Counted from the first letter of the stretch, positions 1-9,059 are shown. The stretch is 64,000 nucleotides of DNA from an uncultured Rhodoferax sp. (GCF_946221635.1 NZ_CAMIHB010000017.1:12342-76341), one strand, 5' to 3'. Numbers and translations are program-made. The notes: generated by a model not told the origin, from the sequence alone.

Positions 1-999
1 GCGGATCTGGCGCGAGCCATCGGCAATCGGTTCGAGTTTCACGCCCGGGGGCAATTGCTTGCGTACCTCGTCCAGCGTCTTGGCCAGTCCATCGACCACG
101 GCGATGGTGTTCTCGTCCTGCGACTTCTGCACGGTCAGCAGCAGCGTGCGCTGGCCGTTGTAGAGGGCCAGGCTTTCCACCTCCTGCGCGCCATCGGCCA
201 CGCGGGCCAACTGGTCCACGCGCACCGCGGCACCGTTTTTGCGCGCCACGATGATCTTGCCGAAGTCCTCGGGGCGCTGCATGCGCGCCTCGATCTGGAC
301 CACGCGCTCCTGCTCACTGGAGCGGATGGCGCCCACCGGCAGGTCCTGGTTCTCGTTGCGCACTGCGCTGACCACCTGGTCGGGCGTGATGCCGAAGGAT
401 TCCAGCGCCTGCGGATTCAGGTAGACATTGATCTCGCGCTTGGTGCCGCCCACCACGGTCACCGATCCCACGCCGCGCACGTTTTCCAGGCGTTTCTTGA
501 AGGTCTGCTCGGCCCAGTTGGTCAGCTCCACGGCACTGGGGGCCTTGGCCCCTGCCGCGTTATCCGGCAACACGGCGACGGACCAGATGGCGCGCGCCGC
601 CGGGTCAAAGCGCAGCACGCGGGGCTCCTTGACCTCGGCGCGCAGATTGGGCTTGATGGAGGCCACTTTTTCCCGCACGTCCTCGGCCGCCTTGCGCCCG
701 TCCACATGCAGGCCGAACTCGATCACCACCACGCTCTGGCCTTCGTAGCTGCGCGAGGTCAGGGCGTTGATGCCGGCAATCGAGTTGACGCCTTCCTCAA
801 TCTTCTTGGAGACCTCACTCTCCACGATCTCGGGCGAGGCGCCGGGGTAGTCGGCGATCACCACCACCACGGGGAAGTCGATATTGGGGAACTGGTCGAC
901 GCGCAGGCGCTGCAGCGAGAACAAGCCCAGCACCACCAGGGCCAGCATGACCATGGTGGCGAAGACCGGGTTCTTCAGGCTGACGCGGGTGAACCACAT
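1..999 (-). CDS. RND multidrug efflux permease, N-terminal part (cut by window edge)
   Basis: Inner-membrane proton antiporter of the hydrophobe/amphiphile efflux (AcrB/MdtB-like) RND family. Only the first 333 codons are present; the rest lies left of the window. Residues about 12-28 form the first membrane helix, followed by the family hallmark FPNIDFPVVVV and YPGASPEIVE, then a periplasmic porter domain (SYEGQSVVVIEFG, VRGVGSVTVVGG). The ATG at 999 directly follows the TGA of the fusion-protein gene, so the two are translationally coupled. The substrate cannot be told from sequence; motifs look like drug/solvent pumps rather than CzcA-type metal pumps, which is an inference. Confidence 0.9.
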   Translation of the reverse strand, partial: MWFTRVSLKNPVFATMVMLALVVLGLFSLQRLRVDQFPNIDFPVVVVIADYPGASPEIVESEVSKKIEEGVNSIAGINALTSRSYEGQSVVVIEFGLHVDGRKAAEDVREKVASIKPNLRAEVKEPRVLRFDPAARAIWSVAVLPDNAAGAKAPSAVELTNWAEQTFKKRLENVRGVGSVTVVGGTKREINVYLNPQALESFGITPDQVVSAVRNENQDLPVGAIRSSEQERVVQIEARMQRPEDFGKIIVARKNGAAVRVDQLARVADGAQEVESLALYNGQRTLLLTVQKSQDENTIAVVDGLAKTLDEVRKQLPPGVKLEPIADGSRQIR

Positions 1000-2142
1000 T
1001 CAGTTGCTGTCCTTGGTGGCCGGGCCGTTCTTGACCTTGGTACCCGCCCGCACCGGGCCCACGCTGCCGGCCAGCACCTGTGTGCCTTCGGTCAGACCCT
1101 GCACGGCCACATAGCTCTGGCCCTGGACTTCGCCACGGGCGCCAGGCGCCACGGCCTGGTGCTGCACCTGGCCGTCCTGCACGGTCTGCACATAGGGCTG
1201 GGGCTTGTCGGTGCGCACGGCGGTGAGGGGCAGGGCCAGCGTACGTGCGCTGCCCAGGTGCAGCTTGCCCTGGGCGAACAGGCCCTGGCGCAGCGCCGCA
1301 TTGGGCTCCAGCGTCAGGTAGGCCAGCACCGCGCGGCTGCCGGCCACGGCGCTGGGGTTCACGCGGCTGACCTTGGCGGCGACGGTGGTGGCAGAGCCCT
1401 CCACCGAGAGCTGCGCGGTCTGGCCCGCACGCACCAGCAGCGAGTCGGCCGGGCTCAGGCTGGCTTCAAGTTCCAGGCGGCTCAGGTCCACAATTTCCAG
1501 GATGCGGGTGTCCACCGCCACGCGTTCGCCGGGCTGGGCCAGGCGCTGGGCCACCTGGCCGCTGATGGGCGCGCGCAGCACGGTATCGTCCAGCGACTTG
1601 GTGGCCACATCGGCCCCGGCCTGGGCGGCCCGGTAGCTGGCTTCTGCCGCTGCCAGGGTGGCACTGGAGGATTCGAGTGCGGTCTGCGAGATGAAGCCCT
1701 GGTTGACCAGGGAGCGGTTGTTTTCAAAGCTGCGTTTGGCAATGTCCACCTGCGCGCGGGCCGCCTCGGCCTGCTGCTGCGCCTGGCGCACGCGTGCCAG
1801 GGATTCGGTGGAGTCCACGCGTGCCACCACCTGGCCGGCTTTGACCCCATCCCCCTCGCGCACGCTCAGGCCCTGCAACTCACCCGCCACGCGGGCTTTC
1901 ACGAAGGCCGAGTGCACGGCCTTGAGGGGGCCGGAGATGGGCAGGTCCTGCGTCAGTTCCAGACTTTGCACCTGCACCAGATCCTGCGGCGCGAGCGCAA
2001 TGGCGACCTGTGCCTTGCTGGCGGCCTCCTGGGCGGCCAGGGTGTCCTGCTGGGTCTTGCGGGCTGCCAGGGCGCGCAGGGCGCCCGCTGCCACCAGGGC
2101 CAGCACCAGGGCGCCGGCCGTCCATTTGATCCAGGGTTTCAT
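1000..2142 (-). CDS. RND efflux periplasmic adaptor (membrane fusion protein)
   Basis: 380-residue AcrA/MdtA-type adaptor linking the inner-membrane pump to an outer-membrane channel. An N-terminal hydrophobic stretch (residues 6-27, ending ALRALAARK) anchors or exports it. A lipoyl half-motif VREGDGVKAGQVVARVD, a coiled-coil hairpin rich in Ala/Gln/Glu, and the second lipoyl half LRAPISGQVAQRLAQPGERV follow. C-terminal beta-barrel and membrane-proximal domains are present. Its ATG overlaps the tetR stop (ATGA) and its TGA abuts the pump ATG, giving a tetR-adaptor-pump operon. No outer-membrane factor is visible; it may lie beyond the edge or be supplied from elsewhere. Confidence 0.92.
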   Translation of the reverse strand: MKPWIKWTAGALVLALVAAGALRALAARKTQQDTLAAQEAASKAQVAIALAPQDLVQVQSLELTQDLPISGPLKAVHSAFVKARVAGELQGLSVREGDGVKAGQVVARVDSTESLARVRQAQQQAEAARAQVDIAKRSFENNRSLVNQGFISQTALESSSATLAAAEASYRAAQAGADVATKSLDDTVLRAPISGQVAQRLAQPGERVAVDTRILEIVDLSRLELEASLSPADSLLVRAGQTAQLSVEGSATTVAAKVSRVNPSAVAGSRAVLAYLTLEPNAALRQGLFAQGKLHLGSARTLALPLTAVRTDKPQPYVQTVQDGQVQHQAVAPGARGEVQGQSYVAVQGLTEGTQVLAGSVGPVRAGTKVKNGPATKDSN

Positions 2143-2825
2143 GGGGAGCTTGTGCTTGGGGTTGCGGGCGGGCGCACGGCCAGGCCCATGAGCAGGTTGT
2201 CCACCTGGATGTCCAGGTAGGTTTGGGGGTCAAACGGCATGTTCGGGGGCATGCAGGCGCCCATGCTCTGCTGCGATACGGCCAGGAACAGAAAGGGCGC
2301 CATGACCAGGTGGGAGCCGTAGTCCAGATTGACGGCGCGGAATTCGCCACTGTCCATGCCGCGCTGCAGCACCCGGCGTATCAGCGCGTTGCCGGGCTGG
2401 ATGACCTCTGTCTGGTAGAAGGCCGCCAGCTCGGGGAAGTTGCCCGCCTCGCTGAGCATGAGTTTGGAAATACCTGCTGCCTTGGTCGAGCCCACGCGCT
2501 CCCACCAGGTGCAGACGCAGTAACGCAACAGCTCGGCGCTGCTGCCTCGGTACTCGTCCAGCTCCTGGCTCCAGGCGTCAAATCGGCCCGAGATGTTCTC
2601 GCGCACCACGGCCTTGAACAGCTCTTCCTTGCTGGAAAAATAGAGGAACAGCGTACCCTTGGAGACGCCGGCCCGCTTGGCCACTTCTTCGGCCCGGGTG
2701 GCGGCAAAGCCCTTCTCCACAAACAGGTCCAGCGCGGCAGCCAGCAGCTCGCCCGGACGCGCGTCCTTGCGGCGCTCCCGTTTGGCGCGCACATTGCCGG
2801 AAAGAAGGTCGATAGGGCACTGCAT
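2139..2825 (-). CDS. TetR/AcrR-family transcriptional regulator
   Basis: 228 residues. The N-terminal DNA-binding domain has a helix-turn-helix at about residues 43-64 (AEEVAKRAGVSKGTLFLYF), typical of TetR repressors; the C-terminal half is a ligand-binding helical domain with Cys and Trp residues (YCVCTWWERVG). It is first in the efflux operon and overlaps the adaptor start by 4 bp, so it probably represses its own operon and is released by a pump substrate (inference). A dyad-symmetric site just upstream of its start (2828-2851) is a candidate operator. Starts inside the basic N-terminus are also possible, because the first 20 residues precede the usual domain start. Confidence 0.88.
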   Translation of the reverse strand: MQCPIDLLSGNVRAKRERRKDARPGELLAAALDLFVEKGFAATRAEEVAKRAGVSKGTLFLYFSSKEELFKAVVRENISGRFDAWSQELDEYRGSSAELLRYCVCTWWERVGSTKAAGISKLMLSEAGNFPELAAFYQTEVIQPGNALIRRVLQRGMDSGEFRAVNLDYGSHLVMAPFLFLAVSQQSMGACMPPNMPFDPQTYLDIQVDNLLMGLAVRPPATPSTSSP

Positions 2826-2827
2826 AA

Positions 2828-2851
2828 ATTACTGACTGATTGGTTATTAAT
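2828..2851. promoter_or_regulatory. Candidate TetR operator
   Basis: AT-rich imperfect dyad of 24 bp (16 of 24 positions symmetric; outer arms ATTA and TAAT, inner AC and GT) placed 3 bp before the tetR start and in the region upstream of msrA. Position and symmetry fit autorepression. No footprint or comparative data were available. Confidence 0.35.
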
Positions 2852-2962
2852 GTAGCCGGGCACTGTGGCAGTGTCAATGCGCGGTGCTTCAAGCAGGCCC
2901 GGTCCGTAAGATCCGGGGGCTGGCACCGACCAACCATTTTTCCCATCGACGGAGGCTTTCTC

Positions 2963-3502
2963 ATGACGGATACCCTGCAAACCATCACCCTGGGGGGCGG
3001 TTGCTTCTGGTGTACCGAGGCGGTGTATGTGCAGGTGCGTGGCGTGGTGGACGTGGAATCGGGCTACAGCAATGGCCAGATGCGCGAGCCCACGTACGAA
3101 GATGTCTGCACCGGGACCACCGGGCACAATGAGGTGGTCAAGCTGGTCTACGACCCGGCCCAGATCAGCACGCGCGAGGTGCTGGAGATCTTTTTCGTGG
3201 TCCACGACCCGACCACGCTGAACCGGCAGGGCAACGACGTGGGCACGCAATACCGCAGCGGTATCTATGTCAGCACGCCCGAGCAGGCGGAAGTGGCACG
3301 CGGATTGATTGCCGAGATGGCCGCCAGCGGTGTCTACCGCCAACCCATCGTGACCGAGGTACTGCCGGTGGACAACTACTGGCCGGCCGAGGCCTACCAC
3401 CAGGATTTCTTTGCGCGCAACCCGCACCAGGGGTACTGCATGGCCGTGGCGGCGCCCAAGGTCGCCAAATTCCGCAAGACCTTTGCGCGGCTGCAGAAGT
3501 AA
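2963..3502 (+). CDS. msrA: Peptide-methionine (S)-S-oxide reductase MsrA
   Basis: 179 residues. Reduces the S-epimer of methionine sulfoxide in oxidised proteins using thioredoxin. The active-site motif GGGCFWCTE places the catalytic Cys at residue 14. Conserved GYSNG, GHNEVVKLVYDP and YRSGIY follow, and the C-terminal NPHQGYCMAV supplies the resolving Cys. The start was set at ATG 2963 because GGAGG lies 8 nt upstream and the protein then begins 11 residues before GGGCFW, the family norm; a longer upstream frame is not supported. It is transcribed away from the efflux operon, so the 137-bp gap must hold both promoters. Confidence 0.96.
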   Translation: MTDTLQTITLGGGCFWCTEAVYVQVRGVVDVESGYSNGQMREPTYEDVCTGTTGHNEVVKLVYDPAQISTREVLEIFFVVHDPTTLNRQGNDVGTQYRSGIYVSTPEQAEVARGLIAEMAASGVYRQPIVTEVLPVDNYWPAEAYHQDFFARNPHQGYCMAVAAPKVAKFRKTFARLQK

Positions 3503-3518
3503 GGCGGGGAGTGGTCGC

Positions 3519-3701
3519 TCAGCGGCGGATGGGGGAGTCGCTGAAAATGCCCCAGCCCGACTTGGGTTGGGGTTTGGGCATTTCGTCCTGCAGGGATTCT
3601 GCGTACTTCAGGGCCCAGCCGACGCCTCCGATCAGGACCGCCAGTCCAACGACCAACTTCACCACGGTGACCCACAGCCGGGGTTCTTTATTGCTTTGCA
3701 T
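3519..3701 (-). CDS. Small single-pass membrane protein, function unknown
   Basis: 60 residues. It has a short basic N-terminus (MQSNKEPRL), one hydrophobic segment (residues about 9-29) and a polar, Pro/Lys-rich cytoplasmic or periplasmic tail ending DSPIRR. The start is supported by GGAGA 7 nt upstream. It ends 17 bp from the convergent msrA stop. I do not recognise a family. The membrane segment, the ribosome-binding site and its fit between neighbours favour a real gene over a chance frame. Confidence 0.6.
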   Translation of the reverse strand: MQSNKEPRLWVTVVKLVVGLAVLIGGVGWALKYAESLQDEMPKPQPKSGWGIFSDSPIRR

Positions 3702-3727
3702 ACGCTCGTCTCCAGTTGCACGTATTG

Positions 3728-3788
3728 TGCCTCTGTTGGCAGCCCTGCGCCCATTGATGCTGCGCGAGCAGCTACTGGAACTATAGCA
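3728..3788 (+). repeat. Dispersed hairpin element, copy 1 (intergenic)
   Basis: Core GCGCGAGCA then GCTA-N9-TAGC at 3771-3787. It lies between the small membrane protein and znuA. The left part (CCTCT...AGCCC) is recognisable but looser than in copies 7 and 10. Confidence 0.75.
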
Positions 3789-3798
3789 ATCCGGCGCT

Positions 3799-4734
3799 TC
3801 AATTCAAGCGCATGCCGGCGACGAGTTGCGTCACGTTGTGCCGCATGAGCTGCAGGTAGCTGGCGCCGGGCTGGCCGGTGGGGGAGAGGGCGTCGGCATA
3901 GAGGCTGGCGCCCAGGGTGACGCCGGCATCGCGGCTGAGCTGGGCGATGAGCTTGGGGTTGCTCATGTTCTCCATGAAGACCGCGCGTATCTTCTCGCGC
4001 CGGATCTGCTGGACCAGGCGCGCCACCTGTTTGGCGCTGGGCTCGGTCTCGGTGCTCATGCCTTGCGGCGCCAGGAACTGCACGCCGTAGTGCGCGGCAA
4101 AGTAGCCAAACGCATCGTGCGAGGTGATGACCTTGCGTTTGTCCGCCGGGATGGTGGCAATTTGCGCCTTGGCCCAGGCGTCGAGCGCCTGCAGCTCCCG
4201 GACATAGGCCTCGGCGTTGGCGGTGTAGCGGCTGGCGCCTGCGGGGTCTGCCTTGCCCAGGCCGGCTGCGATGTTGCGCACATAGCCCACCACGTTCTCC
4301 GGGTTCTGCCAGGCGTGGGGATCGGTCTGCGCATGGGCGTGGCCCGCGTGGCCTGGTTCCTCTTCCATCGAGCGCGCTTGCACGCCTTGGCTGGCCACGA
4401 CGGTCGCGCCCTTGTAGCCGGCGGACTGGATGAGTTTGTCCGCCCAGGGCTCGAAGCCCAGGCCGTTGACCACCACCAGGCGGGCGGCCAGCAAGGCCTT
4501 GGCGTCGGCCGGCTTGGGCGTGAAGACATGGGCGTCCTCATCGGGGCCGACGAGGGTGCGCAGCGCCACGCGCTCACCGCCGACCACGCGCACCAAGTCA
4601 CCCAGGATGCTGAAGCTGGCGACGACGGGCAGGGGCTGCTCAGCGCGGGCCAGGGGCGCCGTCACCGTCAGGAGGGCAGTGGCTGCAGCCAGCAGCAGGC
4701 GGCGGGGCAGGGGGGGCGGGGCGAGCTTCGTCAT
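3799..4734 (-). CDS. znuA: Zinc ABC transporter, periplasmic zinc-binding protein ZnuA
   Basis: 311 residues. High-affinity Zn(II) capture in the periplasm for ZnuBC. A signal peptide ends near ALARA (residue 31). Cluster 9 solute-binding protein with candidate metal ligands H69 (DEDAHVF), H140 (TDPHAW), H206 (TSHDAFG) and D281 (LYADAL). The His at 206, where Mn-binding homologues have Glu, supports zinc. A short acidic/His loop (EEEPGHAGHAHA, residues 124-135) precedes H140 and is shorter than in E. coli ZnuA. ATG 4734 is preferred over 4740 because AGGA is then 6 nt upstream. It is last in the znuCBA operon, 2 bp after znuB. Confidence 0.94.
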   Translation of the reverse strand: MTKLAPPPLPRRLLLAAATALLTVTAPLARAEQPLPVVASFSILGDLVRVVGGERVALRTLVGPDEDAHVFTPKPADAKALLAARLVVVNGLGFEPWADKLIQSAGYKGATVVASQGVQARSMEEEPGHAGHAHAQTDPHAWQNPENVVGYVRNIAAGLGKADPAGASRYTANAEAYVRELQALDAWAKAQIATIPADKRKVITSHDAFGYFAAHYGVQFLAPQGMSTETEPSAKQVARLVQQIRREKIRAVFMENMSNPKLIAQLSRDAGVTLGASLYADALSPTGQPGASYLQLMRHNVTQLVAGMRLN

Positions 4735-4736
4735 GG

Positions 4737-5636
4737 TCATTCCTGTGGAGGGGGCAGAGAAAACGGGGGCCTGCGGCGGCGGGGCCGCCAGCCGCCAGGG
4801 GCCAGCAACAGCGAGACGGCGTACAGCGCCCCGGCGCAGCCGATGATGGTGGGGCCCGAGGGCGTATCGAGGTGGTAGGACAGCAGCAAGCCGGCCACGC
4901 CGGCGACGGCGGCCTGGGCGCTGGCATGGAGCAGTTGGGCAGGCAGGCGGGTGTGCCACAGGCGCGCGCTCACGGCCGGCAGCATCATCAGCCCCACGGC
5001 CATCAGCGTGCCCAGGGTCTGGAAGCCCGCCACCAGGTTGAGCACCACCAGTGCCAGAAAGCCCTGCTGCCAGACCCAGCTGGGCAGGCCGCCGCGGTGG
5101 GCGCCCAGAAACACCGGGTCGAAGGTCTCCAGCACCAGGCCGCGGTACATGAGCGCGAGCGCCAATACGCTGGCCGTGGCCACGCCCGCCACGAGCTGCA
5201 GGCCGGCCGCGTCCACGCCCAGGGCACTACCGAACAGGATGTGCAGCAGGTCCAGCTGCGTGCCGTGGCGCGCCAGCAGCACCACGCCCAGCGCCAGCGC
5301 GACGAGGTAGAGCGCGGCCAGGCTGGCGTCCTCTTGCAGCGGGGTGATACGGCTCACGGCGCCGGCCACGCCGGCCACCAGCAGACCGGCCAGCGTGCCG
5401 CCCACGGCCATGGCCGTGAGCGAGAGGCCGCTGACCATGAAACCGATGGCCACACCGGGCAGGATGGCGTGGCTCAGCGCATCGCCCAGCAGGCTCATGC
5501 GCCGCAGTGTGAGGAACACGCCCAGCGGCGCGGCGCTGAGCGCCAGCGCCAGCGTGGCCACCAGCGCACGGCGCATGAAGGCGAACTCCATGAAGGGAGA
5601 CAGCAGCGTGTCCCCCAGCAGCGACAGGAGGTTCAT
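4737..5636 (-). CDS. znuB: Zinc ABC transporter, membrane permease ZnuB
   Basis: 299 residues. ABC-3 family integral membrane subunit, with about eight hydrophobic segments. The family signature RRMSLLGDALSHAILPGVAI, the contact region for the ATPase, is clear near residues 45-64. The C-terminus carries an unusual Arg/Pro-rich tail (RPRRRRPPFSLPPP). ATG 5636 is preceded by AGGAGG and overlaps the znuC stop (4-bp ATGA overlap). Partner of ZnuA and ZnuC; presumably repressed by Zur through the boxes at 6529-6607. Confidence 0.94.
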   Translation of the reverse strand: MNLLSLLGDTLLSPFMEFAFMRRALVATLALALSAAPLGVFLTLRRMSLLGDALSHAILPGVAIGFMVSGLSLTAMAVGGTLAGLLVAGVAGAVSRITPLQEDASLAALYLVALALGVVLLARHGTQLDLLHILFGSALGVDAAGLQLVAGVATASVLALALMYRGLVLETFDPVFLGAHRGGLPSWVWQQGFLALVVLNLVAGFQTLGTLMAVGLMMLPAVSARLWHTRLPAQLLHASAQAAVAGVAGLLLSYHLDTPSGPTIIGCAGALYAVSLLLAPGGWRPRRRRPPFSLPPPQE

Positions 5637-6370
5637 GGCAGCGCGAGTTCTTCGCCGTCCCAGGCCTCGGCCAGGGCACGCGCGCGCTGCAGATGGGCGG
5701 GGGTCAGCACCTCGGCCGTCGGCCCCCAGGCCACGCACTCGCGCGCCAGCAGCAGGGTCTGCGGGAAGTGCGCGCGCACCTGGGCGTCGTCGTGCAGCGC
5801 AGCCACCACGGTGCGGCCCTCGCGGTGCCATTGCTGCACCAGGGTCAGCAGGCTGGCGGTGGTCTTGCTGTCCACCGCGTTGAAGGGTTCGTCCAGCAGG
5901 ATGAGCTGGGCGTCCTGCACGAGCAGGCGGGCAAACAGGGTGCGCTGCAATTGCCCGCTGGAGAGCGTGCCCACCGGGCGGCGCGCCAGGCCCTGCAGGC
6001 CCACGGTCTGCAAGGCGGCATCGACCTGGGCCTGCATGGCGGGCGTGCAGCGGCCCCAGGCGCCGGTGTGCCGCCACAGGCCGGTGAGTACGCAGTCGCG
6101 TACATCCATCGGAAAGTTGCGCTCCAGCGCACTGTGCTGCGGCAGGTAGGCCATGCGCAGGCCGGGTGCGTGGTCCACGCGCGAGGGCGCTTGCACGAGC
6201 AATTGCCCGGCCAGGCTTTTGAGCAGGGTGCTCTTGCCCGCGCCGTTGGGCCCGATAACGGCCGTGAGGGAACCTTGTCCAAAGTGGCCGCTCACATGGC
6301 GCAGCGCCTTGCGCTGCCGGTAACGCACGCTGAGCTGGTGCAGGGTGATGGCGGCCGGAGCGGGCGTCAT
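5633..6370 (-). CDS. znuC: Zinc ABC transporter, ATP-binding protein ZnuC
   Basis: 245 residues. ABC ATPase with Walker A GPNGAGKST at residues 40-48, Q-loop AYLPQHS, signature LSSGQLQR (Ser in place of the usual first Gly), Walker B LILLDEPF and H-loop ALHDD. It energises zinc import through ZnuB. Its ATG overlaps the stop of the small leader gene upstream (ATGA), and its own stop overlaps znuB, so leader-znuC-znuB-znuA is one tightly packed operon. Confidence 0.94.
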   Translation of the reverse strand: MTPAPAAITLHQLSVRYRQRKALRHVSGHFGQGSLTAVIGPNGAGKSTLLKSLAGQLLVQAPSRVDHAPGLRMAYLPQHSALERNFPMDVRDCVLTGLWRHTGAWGRCTPAMQAQVDAALQTVGLQGLARRPVGTLSSGQLQRTLFARLLVQDAQLILLDEPFNAVDSKTTASLLTLVQQWHREGRTVVAALHDDAQVRAHFPQTLLLARECVAWGPTAEVLTPAHLQRARALAEAWDGEELALP

Positions 6371-6519
6371 AGCGGCGCCGCCTCCTGGTTGGCCCACAGC
6401 ACGCCCAGCCACAGCAGCGCCAGCAGGGGGGCGACGGCCAGCACCCGCAGCCAGGCGGGCCAGGCCAGCACGCTGCTGCGCAAAGCCTGTGTAAAGACGA
6501 ACAGAAGGAAGCGGTTCAT
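6367..6519 (-). CDS. Small hydrophobic protein at the head of the znu operon
   Basis: A 50-codon frame: ATG at 6519, TGA at 6367-6369. The product starts MNRFLLFVFTQALRSS and contains one strongly hydrophobic stretch (about residues 18-44: leucine, alanine, valine and tryptophan, including PLLALLWLGVLWANQ). It is the first gene after the Zur boxes, and its TGA overlaps the znuC ATG by 4 bp, the same coupling seen between the other znu genes. That coupling and the membrane-like composition support a real gene. I know no named family; it could be an accessory membrane peptide of ZnuBC or a translational leader. Confidence 0.6.
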   Translation of the reverse strand: MNRFLLFVFTQALRSSVLAWPAWLRVLAVAPLLALLWLGVLWANQEAAPL

Positions 6520-6528
6520 GGTCAATAA

Positions 6529-6543
6529 TGCAACTAGATTGCA
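6529..6543. promoter_or_regulatory. Zur-like box 1
   Basis: 15-bp inverted repeat TGCAA-CTAGA-TTGCA, just upstream of the znu leader gene. It shares the pattern TGCAA-C-NNN-R-TTGCA with boxes 2 and 3. Position between zur and znu suggests binding by the adjacent Fur-family regulator. Confidence 0.7.
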
Positions 6544-6564
6544 ATAGAAGGTGTGCGAGTCTAA

Positions 6565-6579
6565 CGCAACTTGGTTGCA
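6565..6579. promoter_or_regulatory. Zur-like box 2
   Basis: CGCAA-CTTGG-TTGCA; the inner 13 bp GCAAC-TTG-GTTGC is a perfect dyad. Its centre is 36 bp from box 1 and 28 bp from box 3. Confidence 0.7.
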
Positions 6580-6592
6580 TTTAATTATTTAT

Positions 6593-6607
6593 TGCAACAC
6601 AATTGCA
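6593..6607. promoter_or_regulatory. Zur-like box 3
   Basis: TGCAA-CACAA-TTGCA, 16 bp before the zur start codon. It would overlap the zur promoter or leader, so zur is probably autoregulated. Confidence 0.7.
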
Positions 6608-6623
6608 TTTTCCTGAGGTGCCC

Positions 6624-7129
6624 ATGCCCCCCCTATCTCCGTCTGACGATCCGATCGATGCGCTGCTTTCGGCCCATGGCCTGCGCCGCACAGCCGCTGC
6701 CCGCCAGGTACTGGGTTGGCTGCTGGCGCACCCGGACACCAGTTACACCCATGCCCAGCTGCAAGCTGCGTTGTCCGATGGCGCGGAGGCCGCGCTGGAC
6801 CGCGTCACCCTGTACCGCCTGATCGACCGGCTCACGCAGGTGGGCCTGCTGCTGTGCCGTGTGGACAGCCAGCGCGTGCGCCGCTACCAGGCCATGCCGG
6901 CCAGCGTGCACGCCATTCCCCACTTCGAATGCCAGAGCTGCCACCGCGACAGCCCGCTGGCCGGCGCCCTGCGCGCCAGTGCGCAGGACCTGGAGAAGGC
7001 CGCGCAGACCGCGCTGGAGACCCTGCAGGCGCTGGGCTACCAGGGGCTGTCGATGGACTTTGCGGTGCGCGGTCTTTGCCTGGATTGCGCCGGCAGCAGC
7101 GCGGCTCCGGTCGCTGCGGGGCCCGCAGC

Positions 7130-7133
<4 letters not shown>
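6624..7133 (+). CDS. zur: Fur-family zinc uptake regulator Zur
   Basis: 169 residues. Winged-helix Fur-family repressor: recognition helix region LDRVTLYRLIDRLTQVGLL (residues 58-76), then a dimerisation domain with two CxxC pairs, C103/C106 (FECQSC) and C152/C155 (LCLDC), the structural zinc site. It lacks the HHHxHH run of Fur itself, which with the divergent znu operon favours Zur. ATG 6624 was chosen over 6603 because GAGG lies 7 nt upstream and because 6603 would fall inside Zur box 3. Its stop overlaps the next gene's ATG (ATGA). It should repress znu and its own operon when zinc is sufficient. Confidence 0.88.
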
Positions 7134-7830
<697 letters not shown>

Positions 7831-7834
<4 letters not shown>

Positions 7835-9039
7835 AAACCCTGTGGTTGGCCTGGCGCTACCTGTGGTCGCGCCCCTTGGGCGCGGTGCTCAATCTGCTCT
7901 TGCTCAGCCTGGGGCTGGCCTCTGTCACCTTTCTGTTGCTGGTGGGCGCGCAGCTCTCCAAGGCCTTTGACCGCGACCTCGCCGGCATCGACGTGGTGGT
8001 GGGCGCCAAAGGCAGCCCCATGCAGCTCATCCTTGCGGGCGTGCTGCATGTGGACGTGCCGCCCGGCAATGTGCCGCTCAAGGCGGTGAAGGAGCTGGCC
8101 AAGAACCCGCTGGTGGCGCAGATCATCCCCATCAGCCTGGGCGACAACCTGCAGGGCTACCGCATCGTCGGCACCTCCCATGCCTACCTGGACCACTACG
8201 CTGCCAAGCTGGCGCAAGGGCGCGCGTGGGAGCCAGGTGTGCCCATGCAAGTGGTGCTGGGCGCCACGGTGGCGCGCCAGCTGGGCCTGCAGCTGGGGCA
8301 GACCTTTGTGGGCTCGCATGGACTGGGCGCCGGCGGGCATTTGCATGGCGACAACCCTTACACCGTGGTCGGCATCCTGGCGCCCGGCGGCAGCGTGTTG
8401 GACCGGCTCATCCTTACCGACACGGCCTCCGTCTGGAAGGTGCACGAGGACTACACGGCGGTGGACGACGAGGACCGCCAGATCATGGAAGAGGAGCGCG
8501 AGGTCACCATGGCGCTGGTGCAGTACAAGACGCCCATGGCCGCGCTGAGCTTTCCGCGCTATGTGAACACCAGCACCGAGATGCAGGCGGCGTCGCCCGC
8601 GCTGGAGGTGAGCCGCCTGCTGCACATGCTGGGCCTGGGCACCGACGTGCTGCGCGCCTTTGCCGGCGTGTTGCTGCTCACGGCGGGTCTGAGCGTGTTC
8701 ATCGCGCTGTGGAGCGCGGTGCGTGAACGCCGGGCCGATCTGGCGCTCTTGCGCATGCTGGGCGCGCCGCCGCGCAAGGTGGCGGCCCTGCTGCTGAGCG
8801 AGGCGCTGTGGCTGGGCCTGCTGGCGGCTGCGCTGGGCCTGCTGCTGGGGCAGGGCTTTGCGGCGCTGCTGGCCTGGCTGCTGGCGCTGGACAACTCCCT
8901 GCTCATTGGCGGCCTGGTCTGGCCTGTGGAGCTGTGGCTGGTTCCGGCGCTGGCGCTGGGCGTGTCGCTACTGTCCGCGCTTCTGCCCACGTTTGCGGCT
9001 TACCGCGTGAGCGTGCTCGAACTCCTGCAATCCCGTTGA
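7831..9039 (+). CDS. ABC transporter permease, FtsX/MacB type, in zur operon
   Basis: 402 residues. One N-terminal membrane helix (about 15-40), a large periplasmic domain (about 45-275), then three C-terminal helices with the FtsX signature (ERRADLALLRMLGAPPRKV, ending FAAYRVSVLELLQSR). This is the four-helix topology of MacB/LolC permeases. The periplasmic domain contains GHLHGDNPY and a stretch rich in Asp/Glu (EDYTAVDDEDRQIMEEERE), possible metal-contact features (inference). ATG overlaps the ATPase stop. I recall similar ATPase/permease/DUF3299 sets in zinc-starvation operons of Pseudomonas (PA4063-PA4066 type); the substrate is not known to me. Confidence 0.88.
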
Positions 9040-9059
9040 TTTACCCAAAGAGGAAATTT

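Noticed and set aside
745..775. Sequence like the dispersed hairpin element (TCGTAGCTGCGCGAG) in the RND gene
   Set aside because: It encodes the conserved SYEG segment of RND pumps, lacks the second arm and the left part, so it is coincidence.
55..2220. Long open frame on the plus strand opposite the efflux operon
   Set aside because: Composition (His/Gly/Gln-rich, no domain) is that of an antisense shadow in high-GC DNA; the minus-strand genes have clear families.
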